64,000 nucleotides of DNA, taken from contig JBBRLS010000010.1 in assembly GCA_038231215.1 (NCBI GenBank), forward strand, positions 30,450 through 94,449, written 5' to 3'. Both the position numbers and the translations under genes were made by a program. Every line of letters begins with the position of its first letter. Position 1 is the first letter of the stretch. This DNA comes from Schlegelella_A sp038231215 (GTDB taxonomy: Bacteria; Pseudomonadota; Gammaproteobacteria; Burkholderiales; Burkholderiaceae_C). The notes below the pieces were generated by a model. It saw nothing but the letters and a program-made list of their open reading frames with translations. It searched no databases and was not told the origin of the DNA. This document shows positions 1 through 11,544 of this stretch, one piece after another.

Positions 1-505
1 CGGCCGGTGGCCCCATCCTGCTGGCGACCAGCAGACGCAGCCCCGGCGCAGCCGCCGACATGTCACGCAAGACCTCGGCAAGAGAGTTCGGCTGCGGCGC
101 GGCGTGAAAGTCGTCCAGCGCGAGCAAGAGTGCTCCTCCGTGTCGAGCCACGAGTGCCGTGGCGAACTGCCGGCTGAAGGAGCGCAGTCGACTCTCGCAA
201 GACGGGTCGTATCGGGGCAGCACCGTCGAACCGGGCGCCGATTCAGCAGCCTCGAGCAGCGCGACGAAGAACGAAGCAGGGTCGGCGTCGGATTCGTCGA
301 CCTGGTACCACAACCCGGGAAGGGGTTGCGCCTGCAGGTAGCTCGACATCACGCTGCTTTTGCCACTCCCCGCCGGGGCGGCCATCCAGGCGATGCGCCG
401 CGCCGCAGCGGGCTCGAGCAATTCAAACAGCCGGGGGCGGCGCGAAATGCCGATGACAGACGGCGCCGAGCACTTCAATTCGCGACCCCGAGGGGACTTC
501 GGCAC
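1..505 (-). CDS. MalT/LuxR-type STAND ATPase regulator, N-terminal part (cut by window edge)
   Basis: The minus strand encodes the start of a signal-transduction ATPase of the MalT type; the rest lies left of base 1. Visible are a Walker A motif APAGSGKSS about 45 residues in, then the family pattern LWYQVDESDADPASFF, a Walker B-like LLLALDDFH and a sensor-like LLVASRQ. In this family the ATPase precedes a helical repeat sensor and usually a C-terminal DNA-binding helix-turn-helix, which cannot be seen here. The frame has no ATG; I chose GTG at 505, but a TTG about 30 bases further in is equally possible, and the frame is open back to an in-frame stop just beyond 600. It is transcribed away from the lipoprotein genes that begin at 780, so it could control them; that is inference only. 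Confidence 0.75.
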   Translation of the reverse strand, partial: MPKSPRGRELKCSAPSVIGISRRPRLFELLEPAAARRIAWMAAPAGSGKSSVMSSYLQAQPLPGLWYQVDESDADPASFFVALLEAAESAPGSTVLPRYDPSCESRLRSFSRQFATALVARHGGALLLALDDFHAAPQPNSLAEVLRDMSAAAPGLRLLVASRMGPPA

Positions 506-779
506 TCCGTTGGGGGGGTCATCTGTATGCCATCTGAAAGACCTGGCATCACAGCATACAGGCGAAGCATCCAGCCCCGGCTGCCGTTCAACGCGAGGTT
601 CTCATGACACGTACCGCAGTTAGCCGACGAAACGCCCACAGCCTGGCCCGCATGGCGTGGCTGCGGGATGACCTCTCGCGCCTGGCGAAAGCTGCCGTGA
701 ATGCGACCTCGTCATTCGGGTACAGGCCATGAACCCGTTCCGATTCCTTTCCAGTTCCGACTCGCAAAAGGAGTTCCCC

Positions 780-3104
780 GTGTCCATTCGATATCAACTG
801 CATCGCGCCCATTGCTTCGGCCTCGCCGCGGCTCTCGCGTTCGGCCTCGTCGCCTGCGGCGGGGGCGAGGACATTGCGCCGCTGCCCGTAGCCGTCGCGA
901 CCGCGCCGTCCATCACGTCGCAGCCGGCTGCCGCGACCGTGGTGGAAGGCCAGGCCGCCACGTTCTCCGTGGCGGTCAACGGCACGGCGCCCTTCACCTA
1001 CCAATGGCGGCGTGGCGCGAGCGACATTGCCGGAGCCACGGCGTCCACCTACTCGGTGCCGGTAGCGACGCTCGCAGACAGCGGCACGAGCTTCACCGTC
1101 GCGGTGGACAACAGCGCAGGCAGCGTCAGGAGCAGTGCCGCGGTGCTCACGGTGACCGGCAGGCCGGTGGCGCCGCTCGTCTCGACGCAACCCGCTGCTG
1201 CCGTCGTCACGACCGGCGGCACTGCAGTGTTCACCATCGCCGTCACGGGCACACCTGTGCCGGCCGTGCAGTGGTCGCTCGCCGGAGGCGGGGCTCTCGT
1301 CGATGGCGCCGGCAACGGCGCGCTCTCCGGTGCGGCAATCAGCGGCTCGGCAACGTCGACACTGTCCCTCGCGAATATTCCGCTCACCGCGAGCGGCCAG
1401 CAATTCGTGGCCCATGTCGCCAATGCGACGGGCAGCGTCGACAGCGACCCGGCCGCACTGACGGTCAATGCCGTCGCGACGGTCATCCGCATCGACGCTG
1501 CCGCGGGCGGCACCGCCACCAGCCCGGACGGCAGGGCCAAGCTGGTCTTCCCGGCCGGCGCATTCACCGCCGACGTGACCGTGACCTTCACGCCGATCCC
1601 TGCTTTCGCCCTGCCCACGACCGAGGACTTCGCGCCGTTCCAGACCACGCCGGGAACCTTCTATCGCGTCGACTTCGCGGGGGGACAGCTCAAGCCCGAC
1701 GTGGCCGTCACCGTCGGCCTGCGCCGACCCAGCCTGATGCAGGCCATGCATGCGCGCCGGCAGGACCTCCCGGTGCCCAACGGCGGTGGCACCAGCGTGA
1801 GCGATTGCAACGGCCAGGACGAGCTTCTATTCAACGCGACGCGGGCCGATGGCTACGAGACCGCCGACCTCATCCCCTGTGGCAACGACCCCTCGTCTCG
1901 CATCGATGTCGGCTTGGGGATTCTCGCGCCGACACCGCCGACGACATCGTTCGCCACCCCTGTCGGCGGCGCCGACAACGACCACCTCGTCAGCGCCATC
2001 GGCCACGCGAGCGGTCGCATTGCCTACGCTTACGGGACCGAGGTCCAGACGCCGACCTCGTTCACCCAGGTCTATGGCCTCGGCATCTTTTCGGCCACCG
2101 GCGTTCCCACCAAGGGTGTGTTCGCGAACACGACGCTGATCGGCTTCGACGGCGGAGGCCAGGTTCTCGCCCTGACCCGTACGTGCCAGCTGGTGACCTT
2201 TGGCGTGCGCGTCAGCTCGCTGCTCGGCTCCACCTTCAGAACCGTGCCTGTCTGGTCGTTGCAGCTACCTACGGAGCCTCGATTCGGAGGATGCCTGACC
2301 AGTGCGGGCAGGGCGACTCCGATGCCGGGCGGAGGCTGGGTCGTGCCGATGCGCAACCAGCTGGTCTGGTACGACGCGGCCGGTGTCGAGCGCCGGCGTT
2401 CGACGATCCGATTCGTCGGTCCTCAGGACAGCGATGCAGGAATCACCCTGACTCAGCTCGCCGCTGATGCCTTGGGCAACGTGTGGGGCGTCGGATTCCT
2501 GACTACGGCCGGTTTCGGCACCTGCTACGTCGACGCCCGTTCGAACGGCTTGTGCCCCGCACTGATCAAGGTCGACCCTGCTGGCGCGTTGCTCACGCAG
2601 GTCGTCCTCGGCAACGAGCTTCGCGGCGACAGGAGCCCGATCGCGCTCACCGTCGACGCCGCCGGCGCGGCTCACGTCGCGATCACGCCGCTGAGTCCGC
2701 TGGCGTTCGGCGCGCAGATCATCGTCAGGCGCTTCAGTCCCGCCGGGGTCCCAGACTGGACGGCAACCTTGCCCGAAACGTGGCATGTCGAGCCCGGCGC
2801 GATCGCGGTCGACGCCACCGGAGCGGTGTACATCGGCACCAATGACGGAACGCTTGGCGGATCCGTCACGACCCCCGCGTTCACCTTCGGACGCTTCGTC
2901 TTCAAGCTGACCCCGGCAGGAGCCAACGCCTCCTTCGTCCGCGTCGTCGCGAATGGAGGTGCGCCCCCGGGATCGAACGAAAACGTCGCCGGCATGTCTG
3001 TCGCAGCGCCCGGCATCGTGACCTATCTCGGCGAGGTCTCGGGCACGGGCGAAGGGTTGAACCCGCGCGCCGTCGACCTGCTGATCACGAAGTTCGGTCT
3101 GTGA
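780..3104 (+). CDS. Secreted lipoprotein with Ig-like repeats and ZU5-like domain
   Basis: Large predicted lipoprotein of 774 residues, function unknown. The start is taken as GTG 780 because AAAAGGAG lies seven bases upstream; the in-frame ATG at 729 has no such site and would put 17 extra residues before the signal peptide. The N-terminus is a lipoprotein signal ending in the lipobox LVAC followed by GGGED. Two Ig-like beta-sandwich domains follow (about residues 45-125 and 130-235, each opening with SQPAAA). Then comes a ZU5-like segment with the pattern FPAGAFTADVTVTFTPI, and a C-terminal half with repeated short motifs (DALGNVWGVGF, DATGAVYIGT) like beta-propeller blades. The next gene begins inside its stop codon, so the two are co-transcribed. 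Likely anchored in the outer membrane; ligand unknown. Confidence 0.8.
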   Translation: MSIRYQLHRAHCFGLAAALAFGLVACGGGEDIAPLPVAVATAPSITSQPAAATVVEGQAATFSVAVNGTAPFTYQWRRGASDIAGATASTYSVPVATLADSGTSFTVAVDNSAGSVRSSAAVLTVTGRPVAPLVSTQPAAAVVTTGGTAVFTIAVTGTPVPAVQWSLAGGGALVDGAGNGALSGAAISGSATSTLSLANIPLTASGQQFVAHVANATGSVDSDPAALTVNAVATVIRIDAAAGGTATSPDGRAKLVFPAGAFTADVTVTFTPIPAFALPTTEDFAPFQTTPGTFYRVDFAGGQLKPDVAVTVGLRRPSLMQAMHARRQDLPVPNGGGTSVSDCNGQDELLFNATRADGYETADLIPCGNDPSSRIDVGLGILAPTPPTTSFATPVGGADNDHLVSAIGHASGRIAYAYGTEVQTPTSFTQVYGLGIFSATGVPTKGVFANTTLIGFDGGGQVLALTRTCQLVTFGVRVSSLLGSTFRTVPVWSLQLPTEPRFGGCLTSAGRATPMPGGGWVVPMRNQLVWYDAAGVERRRSTIRFVGPQDSDAGITLTQLAADALGNVWGVGFLTTAGFGTCYVDARSNGLCPALIKVDPAGALLTQVVLGNELRGDRSPIALTVDAAGAAHVAITPLSPLAFGAQIIVRRFSPAGVPDWTATLPETWHVEPGAIAVDATGAVYIGTNDGTLGGSVTTPAFTFGRFVFKLTPAGANASFVRVVANGGAPPGSNENVAGMSVAAPGIVTYLGEVSGTGEGLNPRAVDLLITKFGL

Positions 3105-3133
3105 GCGCCGCCCTCGTGCAAGGAGCCGCCGGC

Positions 3134-6100
3134 GTGTCGCGCAGAGCCCGACCCTGGTCGCCGCTCACGCGGCTCGCCTCGTGCGTGGCCGTCGCAGGCT
3201 TCGTCCTCTCGGCTTGCGGAGGCGGTGGAGCTTCGACCAGCGCCCCAGTGCCGCCGGTCGTCGTCGATCCGCCGCGGATCACACGCGTCACCGTGTCGCC
3301 GGCCGGCGCCGTGCTGGCTCCGGGTGCGGCGGCGCGTCTGACGGCCACGGTGCTCGACCAGAACGGCGCGGAGATGAGCGGCGTGGCAGTGAGCTGGAGC
3401 TCGACCAGCGCTGCCGTGAGCGTGGCATTCGACGGGACACTGACCGCCGGAGCCGACATCGACTCGTCGCAGATCCGGGCGCAGGCCGGCGGCATGCACT
3501 CGCAGCCGATCGACGCGATGGTCGTCCGCATGGTCGCCGGCGCCCGATTGCTCCCCGATGCCGAGGTGCTTGCCGAGCCGACGCCGATCGACGCTGCTCA
3601 GACCGGCAGCCCCGGCTCGCGCTTCAACGCACGCATCGGCGGCACCGCGCCGACCGTCGGCCAGGTGCTGCTCGCGAGCGGCGGCAAGGCCCTGGCCGGT
3701 CGCGTCGTCTCCACCCTGCCGGCCGGCACCGGCCACGACGTGGTGCTCGAGGCGGTCGGCCTGGCCGATGTGTTCGAGCAGGCGAAGATCGTCTCGCGCA
3801 TCGACGCTTCGTCGTTGCCCGTGCAGTTTCCAAGCGGTAACCCGACGAGCGAAAAGACGCTCCCCAACGGCAGCATCGAAAGGCACTTCCGGCTCGACCT
3901 GGCTGCCTTCACCGCGCCGGCGATCGCCACGGCATCGCGGCGGGGTGTCGCCGCCGCGGGCCATGCCCGGCCCGAGGCCGGTCGCAGGTTCTCGTCCGGG
4001 CCGCTGCGCTGCGAAGCCGAGGGCACGGTGGCGCCCAGCTTCCAGGCGTCGAGCATCGACGTCACGCCCACGGGGTCGTTCGGCATAGTCGAAACCACTT
4101 TCATCGTCGACGGTGGCGCCGCCTACGCCAAGGTCCTCGCCGAGGGCTACTTCGGCGTGCAGATCGCCGGCAGCGTGCGCCTGAGCGGCCAGCTCGACGG
4201 CAGCTTGGACTGCAAGGCGACGCTGATCTCTTTGCCAATTCCGGTGCCGCCGCAAATAGCCCTGATCGTCCACCCGGTGCTGCCGGTCGGCTTCAAGTTC
4301 GCCGCCGCCGGGCAGATCAATTCGCCGGCGCTCGACCTCAAGCTTGACAGCAGCGTCAAGCAGCCGATCAAGGCCGGGTTCGAGCTCGGCGCCGACGGCA
4401 CGCTCACCAACCTGTCGGAGCTCGACCGCACGCAGCTCGAATCGACCTTCGCCTGGAACCTGGACGCCGACACCGCGGCGCCCCGCTTTCGTCTCGAGGC
4501 CGATGCCCGCGCCGGCCTGTTCGCCGACGTCTGCCTGACCAGCCCCTTGCTCGAAGCGGCCGCCAGGGTGCTCGACTTCTCGCCCAACCTGCCTCTGGTG
4601 GAAGGCTTCGCCGGATTCCGCGCGACGTCGCGGCTGCAGTCGGTGGCGGCACAGCTCGCCGCCCCCGCCGCGCCCTCGCAATACCGCGTCGACTTTGTCG
4701 CCAGCATGGCCACCAGCGCCTCGGTCGACAAGGCGCTGGCCCTGCTCGGCTCACTGGTCGGCGCGACCGGCTTCGACAACACCCAGGTCGCCTGGGAGCC
4801 GACGATCATGCAATCGCCGACCGGTGCGGGCCTCGCCTCGTTGCGTGCTTTTCACACCGGCGACCCGGTGCGGTTCGACGTCGTCATGAATGCCGACACG
4901 TTGAAGGCAAGTCTGCTCGGCGTCGACCTGCTGCCCTACAACATCAAGCGCGTCGAGGTCTGGCGCAAGGCCGGCGACGGCAGCGCCAGCCGAGTGGCGA
5001 CACGCGACGCGGCTGCCGGTGAGGCCTCGTTCACGCTGAAATGGCCGGCCGACGCGGATGGCGCACTCAACAACAGCTATTACGCGATGGTCGTGCCGGT
5101 GTTCGGCGACGCCTTTCCGCTGCTGCTCGGCGAGATGCGCGGCTGGGACGGCGTGCGACAAGCGGGAGCCAACGCGCGCGACGAAGCACGCGGCTTCGGC
5201 TTCGACGACCTCGGCCGCATTTACATTGCCGCCACCTCGTCGTCGCAGTTTTCCTATGCCGACCCCGGCACTGGCGCGCCGACGTCACTGCCGGTGTTCG
5301 GCGGCTACGACACCCAGGTGCTGCGCTACAACCCGCTCGGCACGGTGACCGGCGGACTCAGCTTCGGCGGCAGCGGCGACGACGTGCCTATCCGGATGAA
5401 GCGCGGCCCGAACGGCGCGCTCTACGCGATCGGCACGACCGCCTTCGGTTCGCTGACCGGCGTGCCCTCGGGCTCGATCTTCTCGGCGTGGATCGCCAAG
5501 GTCGACGTGAGCGGCATCCAGCCCAAGCTGGAATGGCGGCGCCAGATCGGCGGCCGCAACGAATACGGCTTCGGCATGGACATCGCGGCCGACGGCTCGA
5601 TCTACACGGTGAGCTCGATCGCCGGCGCGTCGGCGGACGTCGGCGGCACGGCGTTCGGCCAGACCTGCGGCGACTCGCAGACCGGCAACGGCAGCGTCGA
5701 CGCGGCCGACGATTGCGGCGACACCGTCGTCACCCGTCTCACGCCCGACGGCGACGTGGTCTGGCGCTCGACCGCGAGCCGTCCGGGCTGGCAGCGCGAG
5801 CCGTCGATCGCGGTGCGCGGCAACACCGTCATCGTGATGAGCGCCACCTTCTGCGAGATCGAGGATGCCAGCGTCGCCGATGCCACGCGCGGGCCCTGTG
5901 TCGACAACAAGTGGCTCGACCCGGCCAGCAACACCATCTATGCCCTGCCGATGATCGGCCTCTCCCGGGTCGACCCGTCGAGCGGCGCATATACGCATCT
6001 GAGGTCGATCCGGTCGTTGGCCGGCGGAGCAGCGGCGTCGATGTCCGGCTTCACCCTCGTCGTCTCCGACGCGGGCACGCCGATCATCGGCGGCCTGCGC

Positions 6101-6598
6101 CAGAACACCGGGCCCGGCTTCGAGAGCGGCGCCATCCCGTCGCAGTACTTCCTGGCCGGCTTCGACGCACGGGGCTTCGAGCAATGGTCGAAGGTCTATG
6201 CAGGCACCGGGCGGCCGGCCGCGAGCGGCCTGGTGCGCGCCGGCGACGCCGACTACTACGCCACCTTCGGCACCTTCGCCTCTCTCTACGGCAGCAACGC
6301 CGGCGGCAGCGATGCAGTGGTGGTGAAGATCGGTCAGGACGGCAGCGAGCGCTGGGGCATGCAGTACGGCAGCCCCGGCGACGAGCGGCCGAACGGCATC
6401 GACCTAGACGTCTACGGCAACGTGTTCGTCTACGGCGCCACCACCGGCGGCTGGGGGCCGGGTTTGAGCGCCGGCTTCGGCGATCGCGATCTCTTCGTGC
6501 TGAAGCTGAGCCCGCGTGGGCAGATCCAGGGTGCGCCGCCGGGACGGGCCCGCGTCGCGGCCGCACGTTCGAGCCCCGCGTTGCCGTTGTTGCACTGA
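3134..6598 (+). CDS. Large lipoprotein with Big_2-like domain and propeller-like repeats
   Basis: Predicted lipoprotein of 1154 residues. GTG 3134 is preferred because CAAGGAG sits eight bases upstream; another in-frame GTG at 3101 overlaps the previous stop (GTGA) and would also be possible. The signal peptide ends in the lipobox LSAC, followed by GGGG. Residues about 45-120 resemble a bacterial Ig-like (Big_2) domain (VTVSPAGAVLAPGAAARLTA). The C-terminal third contains repeats of the SBBP/beta-propeller kind, for example FGGSGDDVPIRMK and YGSPGDERPNGIDLD followed by DVYGNVFVYGATT. The central 500 residues are not recognised. It belongs to a run of four lipoprotein genes on this strand and lies 25 bases before the next one. 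Role unknown; an adhesive or substrate-binding surface protein is a guess. Confidence 0.78.
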   Translation: MSRRARPWSPLTRLASCVAVAGFVLSACGGGGASTSAPVPPVVVDPPRITRVTVSPAGAVLAPGAAARLTATVLDQNGAEMSGVAVSWSSTSAAVSVAFDGTLTAGADIDSSQIRAQAGGMHSQPIDAMVVRMVAGARLLPDAEVLAEPTPIDAAQTGSPGSRFNARIGGTAPTVGQVLLASGGKALAGRVVSTLPAGTGHDVVLEAVGLADVFEQAKIVSRIDASSLPVQFPSGNPTSEKTLPNGSIERHFRLDLAAFTAPAIATASRRGVAAAGHARPEAGRRFSSGPLRCEAEGTVAPSFQASSIDVTPTGSFGIVETTFIVDGGAAYAKVLAEGYFGVQIAGSVRLSGQLDGSLDCKATLISLPIPVPPQIALIVHPVLPVGFKFAAAGQINSPALDLKLDSSVKQPIKAGFELGADGTLTNLSELDRTQLESTFAWNLDADTAAPRFRLEADARAGLFADVCLTSPLLEAAARVLDFSPNLPLVEGFAGFRATSRLQSVAAQLAAPAAPSQYRVDFVASMATSASVDKALALLGSLVGATGFDNTQVAWEPTIMQSPTGAGLASLRAFHTGDPVRFDVVMNADTLKASLLGVDLLPYNIKRVEVWRKAGDGSASRVATRDAAAGEASFTLKWPADADGALNNSYYAMVVPVFGDAFPLLLGEMRGWDGVRQAGANARDEARGFGFDDLGRIYIAATSSSQFSYADPGTGAPTSLPVFGGYDTQVLRYNPLGTVTGGLSFGGSGDDVPIRMKRGPNGALYAIGTTAFGSLTGVPSGSIFSAWIAKVDVSGIQPKLEWRRQIGGRNEYGFGMDIAADGSIYTVSSIAGASADVGGTAFGQTCGDSQTGNGSVDAADDCGDTVVTRLTPDGDVVWRSTASRPGWQREPSIAVRGNTVIVMSATFCEIEDASVADATRGPCVDNKWLDPASNTIYALPMIGLSRVDPSSGAYTHLRSIRSLAGGAAASMSGFTLVVSDAGTPIIGGLRQNTGPGFESGAIPSQYFLAGFDARGFEQWSKVYAGTGRPAASGLVRAGDADYYATFGTFASLYGSNAGGSDAVVVKIGQDGSERWGMQYGSPGDERPNGIDLDVYGNVFVYGATTGGWGPGLSAGFGDRDLFVLKLSPRGQIQGAPPGRARVAAARSSPALPLLH

Positions 6599-6623
6599 AC
6601 GCGCACCGAACCGGAGACATCTC

Positions 6624-8426
6624 ATGTCCAAGCACTACGCCTCGTCCCTGCTCGTCGCCGTCGCGGGCTGCTGCACGCTCGCCGCTTGCGGCGGTTCCTC
6701 GGAAACCTCCACCCCGGTAGTCGTCGTGCCGCCGCTCGTCGTGCCTGCCGCGCTGGCAATCGCTCCAGACGATCTGTTCTCGCGACCGGCCAATGCCATC
6801 GTCGTGGTCAGTACGGTCGACGACGCCCGCGCTTCCAGCGCCACCATCGGCCGCTCGGGCGGCTCGTTGACAACGACGGGCGCCGACGGCAGCAGGTTCA
6901 CCTTGAGCGTGCCGGCCAACTCACTGGCGGAGGACACCGTCATCACGATGACGCCGATCACCGGCACCACCGGCGCGCCCTGGACGCGTGCGGTCGGCGC
7001 TCGCTTCACGCCCTCTGGGTTGCGCTTTCACCAGCTCGCGACCTTGCAGATCGACCCGCCGGCGACGTTCGACGTGCCGGTCACCGAGCAGGCGATGCTC
7101 GGCGCCGGCGACGAGGGCGAGATCTTCTTCGCCACGCCCGACCCGGGCGCCACGCCGCGCATCCGCGTCGCGCATTTCACCGACTACTGGTTCGGGCAGC
7201 TCACCGCCGAGCAGCTGGCTGCTGCGCGACTACGTCTGCCGAGGCTGGCCGAACTCCAGCTGGAGAGTGAAATTGCCGCGGCGCTGACAGCCGAGCGAGC
7301 CCGACAACTGGCCGGCGCAACCGACCCAGACCCGAACGGCGTCGCCTTCTCAGCCCTCTTCGGCAAAGTGATGAAGCAGTACCTGGAAGAGGTGCTAGAG
7401 CCGCGCATCGTCGCTGCTCGCACCTGCGCCGACTACAAGGCGATCCTCAGTGCGCTGTTCACGCTGGAGCGGCAAAGAGAGCTGCTCGGCGCGTCACAAG
7501 GCAGCGAGCACCTGTTCACCGGCGAGTCGCTGGACGCCGGATTCGCGTTCTTCGTTCGGGACTTCGTGCCCTTCGGCAACATCGCCAAGGCCGCGCAATT
7601 CACTTGCTTCAAGGAGGCGAGCGAGCGCTGCGTCATGCGCAATCACCTCGACCTTGCACAGTTCACGGCACAGCAAGACCGACTTTCCGCGCTGCTCACC
7701 GAATTTCAGGCAGCCGACAGCGACTTCGGGCGCACCTACCTCCGCTACGGCGAAAGATTCGACGCCTGCTACCGCTTCGACGTGCAATTCGATTCGACGC
7801 TCATCGTGGCGAACGTGCCAGGTGCGGTCTCTGCGACGAGCACGGTGACTTCGCGCATCAACGATCTGCGGCCGCTCGCCGGACTCGTTTCGGCAATTCC
7901 GTTCTTCGCCGAATTCAACCCCGTCGTGAAGAGCGCCGCACTGGTCAACACGAGCGTCGACATCGAGGCGCCGGCCTGCGGCAACTTGAGCAACGTCGCG
8001 AGAGGCGGCTCGACCCTGTCGACGAACCTCGTCTTTTCGACCGGCGCCAACAACAAGGCGGACCACCTGAAGATCACGATCGGGCTCGGCAATACCGGCG
8101 AGTCCTGGACGCTCACGGGCTGCGGTGCCGGCTCGGTTCGTTACGGGCCCCAGCCGCTGTGGACCGACGCCTTCCTGGCCACCCACGAGGCCGTCCGATT
8201 CGAGCAGACCGGCCTCGGCCGCGGCGTCAGCCTGACGTTTCGCAACCCCGAACCCAAGGATGCGAGCGGCGCCTTTCCGCCCAGCGCGCTGCCGCTCAAC
8301 GGCGCCACGGTCCTCGACAAGACGTGGAAGCAGGTAGTCGGCAACGTGCAGGAGACAACGACGCTGAAGGTGATCCACAAGCCGGTGGCGATGGTCGAAC
8401 TCGCGCTGCCGCCGCCTGCTCCGTAG
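6624..8426 (+). CDS. Secreted lipoprotein with ZU5-like domain
   Basis: Lipoprotein of 600 residues and unknown function. ATG 6624 has CCGGAG seven bases upstream and begins a clear lipoprotein signal with the lipobox LAAC followed by GGSS. Residues about 70-130 hold the pattern GGSLTTTGADGSRFTLS then VPANSLAEDTVITMTPI. This is the same kind of ZU5-like module as in the gene at 780, so the two proteins share ancestry in that part. The middle region is helical and charged (LEEVLEPRIVAARTCADYKA), and the C-terminal part looks beta-rich. Several cysteines in the second half could form disulfides. It lies between two other lipoprotein genes on the same strand, probably in one transcription unit. 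Confidence 0.78.
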   Translation: MSKHYASSLLVAVAGCCTLAACGGSSETSTPVVVVPPLVVPAALAIAPDDLFSRPANAIVVVSTVDDARASSATIGRSGGSLTTTGADGSRFTLSVPANSLAEDTVITMTPITGTTGAPWTRAVGARFTPSGLRFHQLATLQIDPPATFDVPVTEQAMLGAGDEGEIFFATPDPGATPRIRVAHFTDYWFGQLTAEQLAAARLRLPRLAELQLESEIAAALTAERARQLAGATDPDPNGVAFSALFGKVMKQYLEEVLEPRIVAARTCADYKAILSALFTLERQRELLGASQGSEHLFTGESLDAGFAFFVRDFVPFGNIAKAAQFTCFKEASERCVMRNHLDLAQFTAQQDRLSALLTEFQAADSDFGRTYLRYGERFDACYRFDVQFDSTLIVANVPGAVSATSTVTSRINDLRPLAGLVSAIPFFAEFNPVVKSAALVNTSVDIEAPACGNLSNVARGGSTLSTNLVFSTGANNKADHLKITIGLGNTGESWTLTGCGAGSVRYGPQPLWTDAFLATHEAVRFEQTGLGRGVSLTFRNPEPKDASGAFPPSALPLNGATVLDKTWKQVVGNVQETTTLKVIHKPVAMVELALPPPAP

Positions 8427-8477
8427 CCGTCCCCGTCTCGAGGTGGGGATCGGCCTCGGGCTTCGTTTCAAACCAAG

Positions 8478-9644
8478 ATGATCCTCATGAATTCAAACGC
8501 GAAGAACATGTCCGGCCGGCAGCCCCACCGGGCCTCAGCCGTTCCGGCCCCATACCTCGCCGTGGCAACGCTGGCGCTCGTCACGGCCTGCGGCGGCGGC
8601 GGCGATCCCTTGCCCGCCACCCCGCCTCCGCCCACCGCGCAGACCTTCACCGTCGCAGGCACGGTCAGCGGCCTGCGCCTGCGCGTCGGCGGCCCGGTGC
8701 TTCGCAACAATGGCGCCGACGACATCACGGTGCTCGGCGACGGCGCGTTCAGCTTCGGCACCGCCCTTTCGGCCGGCAGCCCTACAACGTGACTGTCGCA
8801 ACTCAGCCAACCGGCCCGAGCCAGACCTGCACGTTGACAAACGGGAGCGGCGTGATCGGCAGTGCTGACGTCGCTAACGTCGCCGTCGTGTGCCCGTTCG
8901 GCACCGTCTACAACATGCGCGGCACCGTTACCGGCCTCGCCGGCTCCAATCTCGTCCTCGACTACGCATCGAACAACACGAGCACCAAGGCGCAGTTTCT
9001 CGTCAATAGCAACGGCACCTTCACGCTCGATCCGCTCTCCACCAACTCGATCACCGGAACGGTTTTCACGGTCAGCGTCGCGGTGCAGCCCACCAGCCCG
9101 GCGCAAACCTGCACGATCGCCAACGGCAGCGGCACCGTCGGCACGGCGTGACGATCCAGTTCCCGCCGGCGGCACCCTCAACGTCGACGCGGCGCACGGG
9201 CCGAACCCGGCGCGTGGCGCGCTGGTGGCCATCGGCACGGCGGCACAGCCGATCGTCTTCACGTCCGACCGGGGCGCGGCCGCAGCAGCAGCAGGCGACT
9301 GGCTCGGTGTCGGCTTCGGCGGCAGCATCGATCCGCGCAGCGTCATGCAGCACACGCAGGTCAAGTTCGCAGGAGGCGCCGGCACGGGCAGCAGCTCGTG
9401 CACTTTTCCGGGCCGGGTCGGCAACAACGACGCCGCCATTCGCATCTTCGGTCCGCCGGCGACGCAGTTCATCACCAACACCGAGATCGTCTCGAGCGCG
9501 CGCGATGGCATCGACCGCGGCTGGCGTGCGGATCTCCAGCCCGACTTCCTGTCGAGCAACACGTTCACGGCGGTGGCGGCGTGCAGGGAGAGCACGCCCT
9601 CGACAAGGGCTGGCGCCTGCCCGACGAACCCGACCTGCCCCTAG
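8478..9644 (+). pseudogene. Frameshifted repeat lipoprotein with beta-helix-like C-terminus
   Basis: A fourth lipoprotein gene that cannot be read in one frame. It starts at ATG 8478 or 8487 with a signal peptide ending in the lipobox VTAC followed by GGGG. One copy of a GTVSGL...NNGADDITV module follows, of the type repeated in tandem in many betaproteobacterial lipoproteins. Near 8776 the sense frame changes: restoring one missing C would turn GSP into GQPYNVTVATQP and continue into a second module (GTVTGLAGSNLVLDY). Near 9147 the frame changes again, after TVGTA, into a stretch typical of parallel beta-helix proteins (AIGTAAQPIVFTSDRG) that ends at 9644. With two frame changes and an apparently abrupt module join, this is most simply a decayed gene. 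Sequencing error is the alternative. Confidence 0.7.
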
Positions 9645-9705
9645 CAATGTCGGACGCCGCTTCACCAGGCAGCCCGGCCTATGAGGGGCCGTGGTCTGCC
9701 GAGCT

Positions 9706-11540
<1,835 letters not shown>

Positions 11541-11544
<4 letters not shown>

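Noticed and set aside
729..779. ATG 729 as start of the first lipoprotein
   Set aside because: No ribosome site there, and it would bury the signal peptide; GTG 780 has AAAAGGAG at the right distance.
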